A stretch of 64,000 bases of DNA from Rhodospirillaceae bacterium LM-1 (GCA_902725215.1 CACUVI010000001.1:62001-126000), one strand, 5' to 3'. Shown: positions 16,730 to 25,855, counted from the first letter of the stretch. A program made the numbers and translations. Notes: generated from the sequence alone by a model not told the origin.

Positions 16730-18178
16730 ATGGATGGCATGAACCCGGACGTGAAGGCCGAGCGCAAGGCCCTGATCGAGGAGGTCCTCTCGGCATACCC
16801 TGAGAAGACCGCCAAGAAGCGCGCACGACACTTGAACGTCTACGATGAGGGCAAGCCCGATTGTGGCGTCAAGTCGAACATCAAGTCAGCCCCCGGCGTC
16901 ATGACCATCCGTGGCTGCGCCTATGCCGGATCGAAGGGCGTGGTCTTCGGCCCCTTGAAGGACATGGTGCATATCAGCCATGGTCCAGTAGGTTGCGGTC
17001 AGTATTCCTGGTCGCAGCGACGCAACTACTACACCGGCACCACCGGCGTCGATACGTTCGTCACCATGCAGATCACCAGCGATTTCCAGGAACGCGACAT
17101 CGTCTTCGGCGGCGACAAGAAGCTGGAAAAAGTGATCGACGAAATCCACGCCATGTTCCCGCTTAACAAGGGCGTTTCGATCCAGTCGGAATGTCCGGTC
17201 GGTCTGATCGGCGACGATATCGAAGCGGTGGCCAAGAAGAAGGCCAAGGAACACGGCAAGCTGGTCGTGCCCGTGCGTTGCGAAGGTTTCCGCGGCGTTT
17301 CGCAGTCGCTCGGCCATCACATCGCCAACGACGCCGTGCGCGACTGGATGCTGGGCAAGGGCAAGTCGAAGGAATTCGAAACCACCCCTTACGACGTGGT
17401 CGTGATCGGCGACTACAATATCGGCGGCGACGCCTGGGCCAGCCGCATTTTGCTGGAAGACATGGGACTTCGCGTCATCGGCCTGTGGTCGGGCGACGCC
17501 ACCCTGGCCGAAATCGAGCGCGGCAACAAGGGCAAGCTGAACCTCATCCACTGCTACCGCTCGATGAACTATATTTGCCGCCACATGGAAGAGCAGTACA
17601 ACATCCCCTGGATGGAGTACAACTTCTTCGGCCCCACCCAGATCGCCAAGTCGCTTCGCGCCATTGCCGAGAAGTTCGACGACAAGATCAAGGCTGGCGC
17701 CGAGCGCGTGATCGCCAAGTATCAGCCTTTGGCCGATGCGGTGCTTGCCAAATACAAGCCCCGCCTGCAAGGCAGGAAGGCCATGCTGTATGTCGGCGGT
17801 CTGCGTCCGCGTCACGTTGCCGACGCTTACGGCGATCTTGGCATCGACATCATCGGCACGGGCTACGAATTCGCCCACAGCGACGATTATCAGCGCACCG
17901 CGCATTACATCAAGGACGCCACGCTGGTTTACGACGACGTGACCGACTACGAGTTGGAAAAGTTCATCGACAAGATGCGCCCTGATCTCGTCGGTTCGGG
18001 CATCAAGGAAAAGTACTCGACCCAGAAGATGGGCGTGCCTTTCCGCCAGCTGCACTCGTGGGATTACTCAGGCCCCTATCACGGTTACGACGGTTTCGCC
18101 GTCTTCGCCCGCGATATGGACATGGCGATCAATAGCCCGGTATGGGCCTTGAACAAGGCCCCCTGGAAAGCCGCCTGA
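16730..18178 (+). CDS. nifD: Nitrogenase molybdenum-iron protein alpha chain
   Basis: Forms the alpha2beta2 dinitrogenase that holds FeMo-cofactor and, with NifK, the P-cluster. 482 residues. The P-cluster region shows [13 protein letters not shown] and [23 protein letters not shown] is the FeMo-co-adjacent part, and the His ligand near the C-terminus is in [24 protein letters not shown] is also conserved. The molybdenum-type length and motifs exclude VnfD or AnfD. It starts 55 bp after nifH and ends 15 bp before nifK. Confidence 0.99.
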   Translation: MDGMNPDVKAERKALIEEVLSAYPEKTAKKRARHLNVYDEGKPDCGVKSNIKSAPGVMTIRGCAYAGSKGVVFGPLKDMVHISHGPVGCGQYSWSQRRNYYTGTTGVDTFVTMQITSDFQERDIVFGGDKKLEKVIDEIHAMFPLNKGVSIQSECPVGLIGDDIEAVAKKKAKEHGKLVVPVRCEGFRGVSQSLGHHIANDAVRDWMLGKGKSKEFETTPYDVVVIGDYNIGGDAWASRILLEDMGLRVIGLWSGDATLAEIERGNKGKLNLIHCYRSMNYICRHMEEQYNIPWMEYNFFGPTQIAKSLRAIAEKFDDKIKAGAERVIAKYQPLADAVLAKYKPRLQGRKAMLYVGGLRPRHVADAYGDLGIDIIGTGYEFAHSDDYQRTAHYIKDATLVYDDVTDYELEKFIDKMRPDLVGSGIKEKYSTQKMGVPFRQLHSWDYSGPYHGYDGFAVFARDMDMAINSPVWALNKAPWKAA

Positions 18179-18193
18179 TTTAGGAGAACTTCG

Positions 18194-19723
18194 ATGCCTC
18201 AGACAGCACTCAAGATCAAAGACCATATCGACCTGTTCAACGATCCGGAATATCTCGAAATCTTCAAGCGCAAGCGCGAACAGTTCGAAGACATGCCGGA
18301 TGCCGAGGAAGTCGCCAAGCAGGCGGACTACATAAACACGATGGAATACCGCGAAAAGAACTTCGCCCGCGAAGCCCTGGTGATCAATCCCGCCAAGGCC
18401 TGCCAGCCGGTGGGTGCGGCCTATTGCGCCGCCGGTTTCGAAGGCACCTTGGCCTTCACGCATGGATCGCTGGGCTGCGCCGCTTACTTCCGTTCGCATC
18501 TGTCGCGCCACTTCAAGGAACCGTCGGCCATGGTCTGTTCGGCCATGACCGAAGACGCGGCGGTGTTCGGCGGCCTCAACAACATGGTCGAGGGCCTGGC
18601 CAACGCCTATGCGCTGTACAAGCCCAAGATGATCGCCGTTCATACGTCGTGCATCGCCGAAGTCATCGGCGACGACTTGAACAGCTTCATCATTCAGTCG
18701 CGTGACAAGGGCAGCATCCCGACCGATTTCCCGGTCGCCTATGCCCACACGCCCAGCTTCGTGGGCAGCCACATCGTTGGCTATGACAACATGATGAAAA
18801 GCATCCTTTCCAACTTCTGGGAAGGCAAGGACCGCAAGGCTGGCAACGGCGTCAACATCATCGGCGGTTTCGATGGTTATGGCGTCGCCAATGCCCGCGA
18901 GATCAAGGACATCATTGCCGCCATGGGCGCCGATGCGACCTTGCTCTCCGACGTGTCCGATATTTACGACACGCCCGCCGACGGTTCGTACCGCATGTAT
19001 GACGGCGGCACGCCGCTGGAAGCCGTGACCAAGGCGCTTGACGCCAAGGCCACCATCTCGTTGCAGGAATGGTGTTCCGGCAAGACCTTGGATTTCGCCA
19101 AGGATAAGGGCCAGGAAGTGGCGTCCTTCAACTATCCGATGGGCCTGGGTGCGACCGATGACTTCCTGATGAAGCTGTCGGCCCTGACCGGCAAAGCCAT
19201 TCCGGAATCGATCGCCAAGGATCGCGGCCGCTTGGTTGACGCCATCGAAGACTCGCTGTCTTGGATCCATGGCAAGAGCTTCTCGATCTATGGCGATCCC
19301 GACTTCGTCTATGGCATGACCCGCTTCATCCTGGAATTGGGCGGCGAACCGGCCCACCTGCTGTCCACCAATGGCGGCAATGACTGGGAAGAGAAGATGA
19401 AGGCCCTGTTGGCCAGTTCGCCCTTTGGCGCTTCTGGTCAGGTCTGGAAGGGCAAGGATCTGTGGCACATGCGTTCGCTTCTGGCCACCGAGCCTTCCGA
19501 TTATCTGATCGGCAGCTCTTACGGCAAGTATCTGGAGAAGGATACCGGCGTGCCCCTGATCCGCATCGGTTTCCCGATCTTCGACCGTCACCATCACCAC
19601 CGCTTCCCGACCATGTTCTACAAGGGCGGCCTGCGCGTGCTGGTGACCATTTTGGATAAGATTTTCGACACCATCGACGAGAAGACGAAGGTGACGGGAA
19701 TCAGCTACGACCTGACCCGCTAG
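18194..19723 (+). CDS. nifK: Nitrogenase molybdenum-iron protein beta chain
   Basis: Partner of NifD. 509 residues. AKACQPVGAAYCAAGFEG and GSLGCAAYFRSHLSRHFKEP give the P-cluster cysteines, and SCIAEVIGDDL the third; GFPIFDRHHHHRFPT is the conserved C-terminal region. GGAGAA precedes the ATG. A strong terminator follows, so nifHDK looks like a complete transcription unit; no nifE, nifN or other cofactor genes are in the window. Confidence 0.99.
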   Translation: MPQTALKIKDHIDLFNDPEYLEIFKRKREQFEDMPDAEEVAKQADYINTMEYREKNFAREALVINPAKACQPVGAAYCAAGFEGTLAFTHGSLGCAAYFRSHLSRHFKEPSAMVCSAMTEDAAVFGGLNNMVEGLANAYALYKPKMIAVHTSCIAEVIGDDLNSFIIQSRDKGSIPTDFPVAYAHTPSFVGSHIVGYDNMMKSILSNFWEGKDRKAGNGVNIIGGFDGYGVANAREIKDIIAAMGADATLLSDVSDIYDTPADGSYRMYDGGTPLEAVTKALDAKATISLQEWCSGKTLDFAKDKGQEVASFNYPMGLGATDDFLMKLSALTGKAIPESIAKDRGRLVDAIEDSLSWIHGKSFSIYGDPDFVYGMTRFILELGGEPAHLLSTNGGNDWEEKMKALLASSPFGASGQVWKGKDLWHMRSLLATEPSDYLIGSSYGKYLEKDTGVPLIRIGFPIFDRHHHHRFPTMFYKGGLRVLVTILDKIFDTIDEKTKVTGISYDLTR

Positions 19724-19757
19724 CGAACCCGCACTCCAGTCGCTGGCGGCAGGCCGA

Positions 19758-19790
19758 GGGCCCAGGAGAAATCCTGGGCCCTTATTTTTA
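19758..19790 (+). terminator. Rho-independent terminator after nifK
   Basis: A 10-bp perfect stem GGGCCCAGGA / TCCTGGGCCC with a GAAA tetraloop, followed by TTATTTTTA. It closes the nifHDK operon. Confidence 0.95.
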
Positions 19791-19823
19791 TGAAGGCGTT
19801 GCTTTTCATGTTATGGTGACCCC

Positions 19824-20429
19824 ATGACAAAGACATCGCCTTATGAAGGCCGCCCCCAAAACGAGTGGAGCGCCGTTACCGCCCAACTCCTAGATCGATA
19901 TCTGTTTAGCGCTTCGGATGCGCTGGCCGCGGTCAATCAGGTTCTTGCCTGCTATTTTCCAAATGGGAGGGAGGTCAAGCAACTGGCCGATCTTGAATTC
20001 GCCCTTGATCACGGCATGAAACCTTCAAACTTGCCCAATTTGTACAAGGGCCTGGAATTGGGGTTGCCTCTCTTTCTGGCGCGAAAACTGGCGCAGGCGC
20101 TTGGCAAACTTCAGCCCGAGGCGTGGCAGGTCGCCGATATGGAATGGGGATGTCGGCTTGCTTGTAAACAAGACAACCTCTTTACCCTGAATATCTTGTT
20201 TTCGGGAATCGAAGATCGCTTGGAATGCGTTTGCGGCCTTTCTGACCAGTGCAGATTGTCCGGCTATTTTCTTTCCGTCCACTCGTCTCTTTCCGAACCC
20301 CTCGACTATGGTTTGCGCTGGGGATGGATCGATGCCCAGGATTGGGCGCAGATCGGCGGGCGCCTCCTCATTCCCGACCCGGTGGCGCAAGCCAAGAGCG
20401 TGTGGTTAAAGACCTTCCACGCCACCTAG
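19824..20429 (+). CDS. Uncharacterised protein downstream of nifK
   Basis: 201 residues, soluble, not recognised. The N-terminal half is helical and Ala/Leu-rich ([31 protein letters not shown]). The C-terminal half holds three cysteines in [14 protein letters not shown], which might bind metal, and many Trp residues ([10 protein letters not shown]). It has its own start after the nifK terminator, so it is not simply co-transcribed with nifHDK. A nitrogen-fixation link is suggested only by position. Confidence 0.65.
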
Positions 20430-20463
20430 ATCATCCTGCGATAGTCGATCAGCGTTCCGTCTC

Positions 20464-20826
20464 TCAGGGGCGCACGGGATAAAGTCCCATGACCGCGATG
20501 CAAGTCGTGCCAGCGCTCTTCATCGCGTCCTTTGAATCCTTGTCCGACTTGCGCAGATCGGGAAGTTTAAACTCTGTCTTGCCGTCGCCGCCGTAGGTGA
20601 TGCCCAGCAAAGAGAAAAGCGCCTCATTGCTCTGGATCGGCAGGCTACGCCCATCCGCAGGCAGAAAATCTTGCGGACAATAATTGAAGGCAAAAACGCA
20701 GAGTTCGCCGATATAGGCGCTTTCGCCGCAGGCCAGTGCGGGCGCGGTCGGCCAGAAGGTAGTGACGCCCACCACGGCCAAGGCGGCGGCCAGAAGGCGG
20801 GGCGTATATGTGATTTTGAGCTTCAT
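20464..20826 (-). CDS. Secreted tail-collar-domain protein
   Basis: 120 residues. A signal peptide ending at APALAC is followed by [23 protein letters not shown] and [23 protein letters not shown], the core of the phage Tail Collar fold, also found in bacterial microcystin-dependent-like proteins. The start was taken at MKLKITYTP because the signal peptide begins there; the in-frame codon 8 residues upstream is less likely. It is the last of three leftward genes for secreted proteins. No phage structural genes surround it, so it is probably a domesticated or cellular collar protein of unknown role. Confidence 0.75.
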
Positions 20827-20853
20827 CTCGAATCTTCCTCTCGATTGCACAAG

Positions 20854-21522
20854 TTAACGACGGCCAGCGCCACCACCACCGGGACCACCGCTGGGACCGC
20901 CGCCGGGTCGGTTCATGCCCTGTCCGCCGCCTGGACCGCCTTGCATCATCTGCCCCTGGCCTTGCTGCATCATGCGCTGGCCCTGCTGGCCGCCCATGCC
21001 TTGACCTTGATTCATCATTTGCCCCTGGCCGGGGCCGCCCATGCCCTGTCCGCCGCCGGGACCGCCCATGCCTTGACCTTGCGGAGGGGGCGGGGGCATT
21101 TGTCCCATCTGCCCCTGGCCTTGCTGCATCATGCGCTGGCCCTGTTGGCCGCCCATGCCTTGACCTTGGTTCATCATCTGCCCTTGGCCTTGCGGAGGGG
21201 GTGGGGGCATTTGTCCCATCTGCCCCTGGCCTTGCTGCATCATGCGCTGGCCTTGTTGACCACCCATGCCTTGACCTTGATTCATCATCTGTCCCTGGCC
21301 TTGCGGAGGGGGCGGGGGCATTTGTCCCATCTGCCCCTGGCCTTGCTGCATCATGCGCTGGCCCTGTTGGCCACCCATGCCCTGTCCGCCGCCGGGACCC
21401 ATGCCTTGACCTTGATTCATCATCTGTCCCTGGCCGCCTTGCGGCTGTGGACCGGCTTGTTGCGCCAAAACAGGGGCCGCCAGCATCATAGCGGCCGCGA
21501 CGATCATGGTTCGCTTGAACAT
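20854..21522 (-). CDS. Secreted Gln/Gly/Met-rich repeat protein
   Basis: 222 residues. A clear signal peptide (MFKRTMIVAAAMMLAAPVLAQ) is followed entirely by low-complexity repeats built from QGQGMGGQQ, QRMMQQGQGQMG and PPPPPQGQGQ. The period is 37 residues (111 bp). There are almost no charged residues except a few Arg. It is probably an exported, disordered, possibly adhesive or matrix protein. Repeat number may vary between strains through slippage. It lies 27 bp upstream of the tail-collar gene, in the same direction. Confidence 0.7.
   Translation of the reverse strand: MFKRTMIVAAAMMLAAPVLAQQAGPQPQGGQGQMMNQGQGMGPGGGQGMGGQQGQRMMQQGQGQMGQMPPPPPQGQGQMMNQGQGMGGQQGQRMMQQGQGQMGQMPPPPPQGQGQMMNQGQGMGGQQGQRMMQQGQGQMGQMPPPPPQGQGMGGPGGGQGMGGPGQGQMMNQGQGMGGQQGQRMMQQGQGQMMQGGPGGGQGMNRPGGGPSGGPGGGGAGRR
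21081..21413. repeat. 111-bp tandem repeat inside the Gln-rich gene
   Basis: Three in-frame units starting at 21081, 21192 and 21303, each with the same block around GCGGAGGGGG; the third unit diverges near its end. A partial related block precedes them (20961 onwards) at a different spacing (159 bp). The period is a multiple of 3, so the frame is kept. Confidence 0.85.
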
Positions 21523-21600
21523 TCTTGTTTCTCCCCTTCTTCTATATTCCCGATGAAAAGGGCGGCAGGATAGAATTTCCGCCGCCCGACTTCCTTGCGA

Positions 21601-22050
21601 TCAATTGCGCTTGTTTTCGCGCCGCTCGCCCTTTTGTTCACGAAATTCGTTTCGCTTTTCGCGCATCTCTTGGGTGCGCTTTTCTGGCTTTCCATCTCGC
21701 CGGTCGCGCAGGTCGTCGCGGGCGTCGCGCTTATCGTCGCGCAAATCGTGACGGTCCTTTTTCATATCCTTCTTGGCGTCGCGCATGTCCTTGCGGTCTT
21801 GCTTCAATTCATCACGATACTGGGCGGCCTTTTCCTTGTCGCCGTCCTTCAGGGCATCGCGCATGGCCTTGCGGTCTTCGATGGCCTCTTTGTGGGCGTC
21901 GCGCACGTCCTTTTGGTCCTGCTTCAACTGCTGCCTATCCTGCTTGATCTGCTCCTTGTCGTTCTGAAGCTGGGGATTGGGCGCCTGGGCCAGGGCCAGC
22001 GACGGGCTGGCAAACAGGACGGCGGCAAGAATGGCGGTACTGCGGTTCAT
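21601..22050 (-). CDS. Secreted highly charged coiled-coil protein
   Basis: 149 residues. A signal peptide (MNRSTAILAAVLFASPSLALAQ) precedes an almost uninterrupted charged helix of Lys, Arg, Asp, Glu and Gln (QDRQQLKQDQKDVRDAHKEA and similar), with loose heptad-like repeats and no Cys. The composition suggests a periplasmic or extracellular coiled coil. Function is not recognised. It is 78 bp upstream of the Gln-rich gene and may be co-transcribed with it. Confidence 0.7.
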   Translation of the reverse strand: MNRSTAILAAVLFASPSLALAQAPNPQLQNDKEQIKQDRQQLKQDQKDVRDAHKEAIEDRKAMRDALKDGDKEKAAQYRDELKQDRKDMRDAKKDMKKDRHDLRDDKRDARDDLRDRRDGKPEKRTQEMREKRNEFREQKGERRENKRN

Positions 22051-22069
22051 GGAAGGAAACTCCCGAAAG

Positions 22070-22088
22070 AATGACGATGATGGTCATT
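22070..22088. promoter_or_regulatory. Inverted repeat upstream of the charged-protein gene
   Basis: AATGAC-N7-GTCATT lies 20 bases before the ATG of the charged secreted protein, where it could act as a repressor site or a short hairpin. The binding protein is unknown. Confidence 0.3.
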
Positions 22089-22172
22089 AGGCCCAAGGAT
22101 CGTGGCCGAAATGCGGAGCCGATTATGGCAAACAGGCCATTAAGAATATGTGACCCTTATCACTCGAACAAC

Positions 22173-22793
22173 CTATCCGCACCGCATCCAGGGGCCAAGA
22201 TCGACATGGATGTGATCGTGATGATCGTAATCCGAGGCGGGCGTCAGCACCAGATGGAAGTGATTGCAGGCCTGTTCTGACAGTTTGCGCAGGAAAGCGC
22301 CCCGCGCGCCGCTTGTTTTCCAATCGTCGCGCACTTTCAGGATGGCGCCGTCGTTCAGTTCGAAGGCCCAGAAATCGATGGCCTGGCCCAGCCCATGCTG
22401 GCTGATCTGTTTGCCGTTGCGTTGCTTTCGGCAGTCATAGGCCCCGACATGGTGGATCTTGCGCACATTTTGCCCAAGATATTGGCGGGCAAGCGGTTGC
22501 ATGGCGCTGGCTTCGAAGCGGGCCAGGGAAAGGGCCAGCGGACAGGCCATGGCGGCCGGTCTGTTGAGATCGGCCCCTAATTTCAACAGCTTGACGGCAT
22601 TGACCACTCGGCAGCCATCGGGGGTGGCGAAATCGGCCATTTCCTCGAATTTTGTTCCCGTAGCCCGCAACTCGGCCAGACAGCGCGCCGGGTCGCCGCC
22701 GACGGCGGGGGCGCGGCCGACCCTTTCCGGCTCGAACAGGGCGCATCCGCCGAGCAGAAGCAGGATGAGAGAGGCTTTCCAGAGCTTCAACAT
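22173..22793 (-). CDS. Extensin-like lipoprotein (M15/LAS-type peptidase fold)
   Basis: 206 residues. The N-terminus ends in the lipobox LLLGGCA, so it should be a lipoprotein. The C-terminal 'extensin-like' domain (about 60-206) contains SQHGLGQAIDFWAF and DHHDHIHVDLGPW, which give the His, Asp and HxH pattern of the LAS metallopeptidase fold used by D-Ala-D-Ala carboxypeptidases. It may trim peptidoglycan, although enzymatic activity of this bacterial family is mostly inferred. It stands alone, divergent from the phosphodiesterase gene. Confidence 0.8.
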   Translation of the reverse strand: MLKLWKASLILLLLGGCALFEPERVGRAPAVGGDPARCLAELRATGTKFEEMADFATPDGCRVVNAVKLLKLGADLNRPAAMACPLALSLARFEASAMQPLARQYLGQNVRKIHHVGAYDCRKQRNGKQISQHGLGQAIDFWAFELNDGAILKVRDDWKTSGARGAFLRKLSEQACNHFHLVLTPASDYDHHDHIHVDLGPWMRCG

Positions 22794-22858
22794 CTAGCCA
22801 TTGTGAATGAAATGCGCTAAGTCCACAATCTGTTGATATACCGATAGAGGCGTTTCCC

Positions 22859-23596
22859 GTGATTTTGGCCCAGCTTTCAGATTTTCATCTGTCGAGTACG
22901 AACCCCGAGCGCACGGAACGTCTGGCACGGGCGATCGGCCATTTGATGGCGCAAGATCCCAGGCCCGATGCGGTGGTCGTAACCGGCGACGTGGCCGACC
23001 GGGGCGAGCCTGCGATGTATGCGCAAGCGGCAAAGCAGCTTTCCTTGTTGTCGATGCCGATTTTCGCCGTTCCCGGCAACCGCGACTGGACCGAGCCGTT
23101 TCGCGAAAGTCTGGCACCTTGGTGCGGACAGGTTGAAAACGGTTTTCTCAACCATGTGGGCGAGATGGGCGATTTGCGTCTGATCGGCCTGGATAGCCGC
23201 CGCCCTGGCAGCCAGCAGGGCCAGTTCTCGCCCCAAAGCAAGGCTTGGCTGGAAGCGCGTTTGGCCGAGCAGCCGGATCGTCCCACCGTTCTTTTTCTGC
23301 ACCACCCGCCCTTCAGAACGAAGTTGCGCAATGGCAGCATCGGTCATCAGATCGAGGGGGTCGAGGCGTTGGAAGCGTTGCTGCGCCAATATCCCAATGT
23401 GGTGCAGATTCTTTGCGGGCACCTGCATCGAATTTACGCCGTGCCGGTGGCGGGCATCATCGCCACCTCGGCCCCATCGGTGGCCTATCAGGCCATCGTC
23501 GAACATTGGCACGAGAAGGAGGACGCCGACATCCGCCCAACCGCCACGCTCCATTATTGGACGGATGGGCAGTTGATCAGCCGGTTAAGTTGGTAG
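22859..23596 (+). CDS. Class III metallophosphoesterase (CpdA/GpdQ-like)
   Basis: 245 residues with every calcineurin-like metal motif in order: SDFHLSS (DxH), VVTGDVADRG (GD), VPGNRDW (GN.D), LFLHHPPF (H) and LCGHLHRIY (GHLH). This set is typical of 3',5'-cyclic AMP phosphodiesterase CpdA and glycerophosphodiesterase GpdQ. It is predicted to be cytoplasmic. The start is the GTG at 22859; no better in-frame start precedes the DxH motif. The substrate could be cAMP, but other phosphodiesters are possible. Confidence 0.8.
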   Translation: MILAQLSDFHLSSTNPERTERLARAIGHLMAQDPRPDAVVVTGDVADRGEPAMYAQAAKQLSLLSMPIFAVPGNRDWTEPFRESLAPWCGQVENGFLNHVGEMGDLRLIGLDSRRPGSQQGQFSPQSKAWLEARLAEQPDRPTVLFLHHPPFRTKLRNGSIGHQIEGVEALEALLRQYPNVVQILCGHLHRIYAVPVAGIIATSAPSVAYQAIVEHWHEKEDADIRPTATLHYWTDGQLISRLSW

Positions 23597-23603
23597 CGCA
23601 GAG

Positions 23604-24392
23604 TTAAAGATTCCCACGCATGGCGTCCAGCGTGGCGTCGGGGGCTTCGGTCATCATCATATGGCCCGAGCCGGGGATAACGGCAAAGCGCGCGCCGGAA
23701 ATCATCTTCGCCAGTTCCTTGCCGCCCTTGGCGGGCGTCATCTGGTCGGCCTCGCCCAGGATCAGAAGGGTGGGGCAGACAACCTTCGCCGCCGCGTCCG
23801 CGGCCCCCTGGTAATCGTTGCAGGCGGTCAGGCCATTGAAGATCACGCCCGGTTTCGAGCGAGCGATCAGATGATGCGTCTGGCCCAGCATCCACATGCC
23901 GGGCATCTTGCTGGTGCCGAAATGATGCGGGCGGGCAAAGCTCCACGAGGTCATGCAGCGGATCACTTCGTCGGTGCCTTCCTTGGCCGAGGCCAGCATG
24001 TCGGGATGCACCGGCATTTTTAGCGCCGCCCCCAGCAGGGTCAGGCGCGAGACGCGTGCTGGATATCGCGCCGCCGCTTCCAACGAGATCAAGGCGCCAA
24101 GGCTGTGTCCGGCCAGTGCCGCGCGTTCTAACTTCGCAGCATCCATAAAGCGCATCAGCCAATCGGCATAATCGCCGACGCTGGAAAAGGCGGTTCCCTC
24201 GCTTTTTCCGTGACCGGGCAGGTCGATGGCCAGCACGTTCATGCCGTGATGGGCCAGCCAGCGGGCCTGCAGCACCCACACGCTATGATCCATTCCGGCC
24301 CCATGCAGCAGCAGGATCGTAGGCTTTGATTCTGCGAAGGGCTTGCCGCCGGTGGCCGCGAATATCTTGTTTCCGTCCAGGGTGATGTCCAT
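23604..24392 (-). CDS. Alpha/beta-hydrolase
   Basis: 262 residues. LLLHGAGMDHSVW is the oxyanion-hole region and AGHSLGALISLEA the nucleophile elbow with its Ser. LGEADQMTP and GSGHMMMTE supply the acid and His of the triad. The fold is that of soluble esterases or C-C bond hydrolases. It starts 1 bp after the metY stop, so the two are probably co-transcribed. The substrate is unknown; a role in sulfur-amino-acid metabolism would be a guess from position. Confidence 0.8.
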   Translation of the reverse strand: MDITLDGNKIFAATGGKPFAESKPTILLLHGAGMDHSVWVLQARWLAHHGMNVLAIDLPGHGKSEGTAFSSVGDYADWLMRFMDAAKLERAALAGHSLGALISLEAAARYPARVSRLTLLGAALKMPVHPDMLASAKEGTDEVIRCMTSWSFARPHHFGTSKMPGMWMLGQTHHLIARSKPGVIFNGLTACNDYQGAADAAAKVVCPTLLILGEADQMTPAKGGKELAKMISGARFAVIPGSGHMMMTEAPDATLDAMRGNL

Positions 24393-24393
24393 G

Positions 24394-25695
24394 TCAGCCC
24401 CCTTTCTGCGAGGCGTGCAGGGCCTGGGCCAGATCCTCGATCAGGTCGTCCTGGTCTTCCAGCCCTATCGACAGGCGGATCAATTCCTCGCCGATCCCGG
24501 CCAGGGCCAGGGCATCGGCATCCATCTGCTGATGCGTGGTGCTGGCGGGATGGATGGCCAGCGATTTGGCGTCGCCGATATTGGCCAGATGCGAGAAGAT
24601 TTTCAGTTTCTCGATGAAGCGCGCGGCGGCCGCCCGCCCTCCCTTGATGCCGAAAGTGACGATGGCGGTAATGCCCTTTGGATACATTTCCTGGGCGCGC
24701 TCGTGGTCGGGATGTTCGGGAAGATCGGGCGAATTGACCCAGGCCACGGCGGGCGAACATTCCAGATGGCGCACCACTTGGCGGGCGTTGTGAATATGGC
24801 GCGCCATGCGGATGGGCAGGGTTTCCACCCCTTGCAGGATATGGAAGGCGTTGGTGGGGCTGATGCAGGCGCCGAAATCGCGAAGTCCTTCGGCCCTGGC
24901 CCGCTGGATGAAGGCGGCTGGCCCGAATTCCTGGGCGAAATTCAGGCCGTGATAACCTGCATAAGGTTCCGTCAGGGTCGGGAACTTGCCGTCCGCCGCC
25001 TCCCAATCGAAATTGCCGCCATCGATCAAGATGCCGCCGATGGCGATCCCATGGCCGCCCAGATATTTGGTGGCCGAATGCATGACGATGTCGGCGCCCA
25101 TGGCGATGGGGCGGCCCAGGGCCGGGGTGGTGAAGGTGGCGTCGATCATCAAGGGCAGCTTTGCGCTATGCGCAACCTCTGCGATTAATGGAATGTCCAG
25201 CACTTCCAGATTGGGGTTGCCCACCGTTTCCGCGAAGACCAGCCTTGTTTCGGGGCGAATGGCCTGTCTGAAGGACTCGGGGTCCCTGGGATCGACGAAA
25301 CTGGCGGTAATGCCGAAGCGGGGCAGGGTTAGGGCCAGCAGGTTGTAGCTGCCCCCATATAGGGCGCGGGACGCCACGATATGGCCGCCCGATCCCATCA
25401 GCGTGGCGATGGCCAGATGCAGGGCCGCCTGACCGGAGGCGGTGGCGATGGCCCCGACGCCGCCTTCCAGGGCGCTCAGCCTTTCCTCCAGCACCGCCAC
25501 GGTGGGGTTGGAAATGCGTGAATAGATGTGACCGGCGCGTTCCAGGTTGAACAAGGAAGCCGCGTGATCCGTGCTTTTAAAGACAAAACTGGTGGTCTGA
25601 TAGATCGGTACCGCCCTTGAGCCATGCTCGGGATCGGGCTGCTGGCCTGCATGCAGGGCCAGCGTGTCGAACCGGATATGTTTTGGATCAGCCAT
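24394..25695 (-). CDS. metY: O-acetylhomoserine sulfhydrylase (MetY-type)
   Basis: A PLP enzyme that makes homocysteine from O-acetyl- (or succinyl-) homoserine and sulfide. 433 residues, longer than MetB/MetZ as expected for MetY. IYQTTSFVF, YSRISNPTVAVLEERLSALE, TASGQAALHL and the PLP lysine in MHSATKYLGGHG are visible. FGACISPTNAFHILQGVETLPIRM and HPASTTHQQ belong to the C-terminal domain. Starting at MADPKHIRFDTLALHAGQ removes an implausible N-terminal extension. The leader toward gltB holds a nested stem structure. Confidence 0.93.
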   Translation of the reverse strand: MADPKHIRFDTLALHAGQQPDPEHGSRAVPIYQTTSFVFKSTDHAASLFNLERAGHIYSRISNPTVAVLEERLSALEGGVGAIATASGQAALHLAIATLMGSGGHIVASRALYGGSYNLLALTLPRFGITASFVDPRDPESFRQAIRPETRLVFAETVGNPNLEVLDIPLIAEVAHSAKLPLMIDATFTTPALGRPIAMGADIVMHSATKYLGGHGIAIGGILIDGGNFDWEAADGKFPTLTEPYAGYHGLNFAQEFGPAAFIQRARAEGLRDFGACISPTNAFHILQGVETLPIRMARHIHNARQVVRHLECSPAVAWVNSPDLPEHPDHERAQEMYPKGITAIVTFGIKGGRAAAARFIEKLKIFSHLANIGDAKSLAIHPASTTHQQMDADALALAGIGEELIRLSIGLEDQDDLIEDLAQALHASQKGG

Positions 25696-25752
25696 GCAAA
25701 TCCCCCTTTGGCGGCTTGGCGACCCGACTATAGGTCCTTTGCCGCACGGGAA

Positions 25753-25825
25753 TCCAGCCGTTCTCAACCGATTGGTTTCCCTTAGGGAATGCTTGCAAAT
25801 CGGCCCTGCAAAAAATATGGCTGGA
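25753..25825. promoter_or_regulatory. Nested stem structure between metY and gltB (candidate leader RNA)
   Basis: Three nested inverted repeats: TCCAGCC 25753-25759 with GGCTGGA 25819-25825; CCGATT 25768-25773 with AATCGG 25798-25803; TTCCC 25777-25781 with GGGAA 25785-25789 around a TTA loop. Internal loops separate the stems, as in structured RNA. It lies 58 bp from the metY start and 90 bp from the gltB start, so it could belong to either leader. It does not match the SAM-II consensus. Confidence 0.45.
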
Positions 25826-25828
25826 AAC

Positions 25829-25855
25829 CTGTCCATTTTTTTGTAAAAAAGACAG
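25829..25855. promoter_or_regulatory. A/T-rich dyad in the metY-gltB divergent region
   Basis: CTGTC (25829-25833) and GACAG (25851-25855) flank a T-run followed by an A-run. A 27-bp dyad of this kind in a divergent promoter region is a candidate operator, or part of overlapping promoters. No binding protein can be named. Confidence 0.3.

Noticed and set aside
18068-19600. Minus-strand open frame of 510 codons opposite nifK
   Set aside because: nifK is unmistakable on the plus strand; the antisense frame has no motif or start site.
20464-20826. Prophage remnant
   Set aside because: Only a collar-type domain with a signal peptide is present; no integrase, capsid, portal or attachment site was seen nearby.
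21081-21413. CRISPR array
   Set aside because: The 111-bp repeats are contiguous, in frame and translated as a Gln/Gly/Met protein; there are no spacers and no cas genes.
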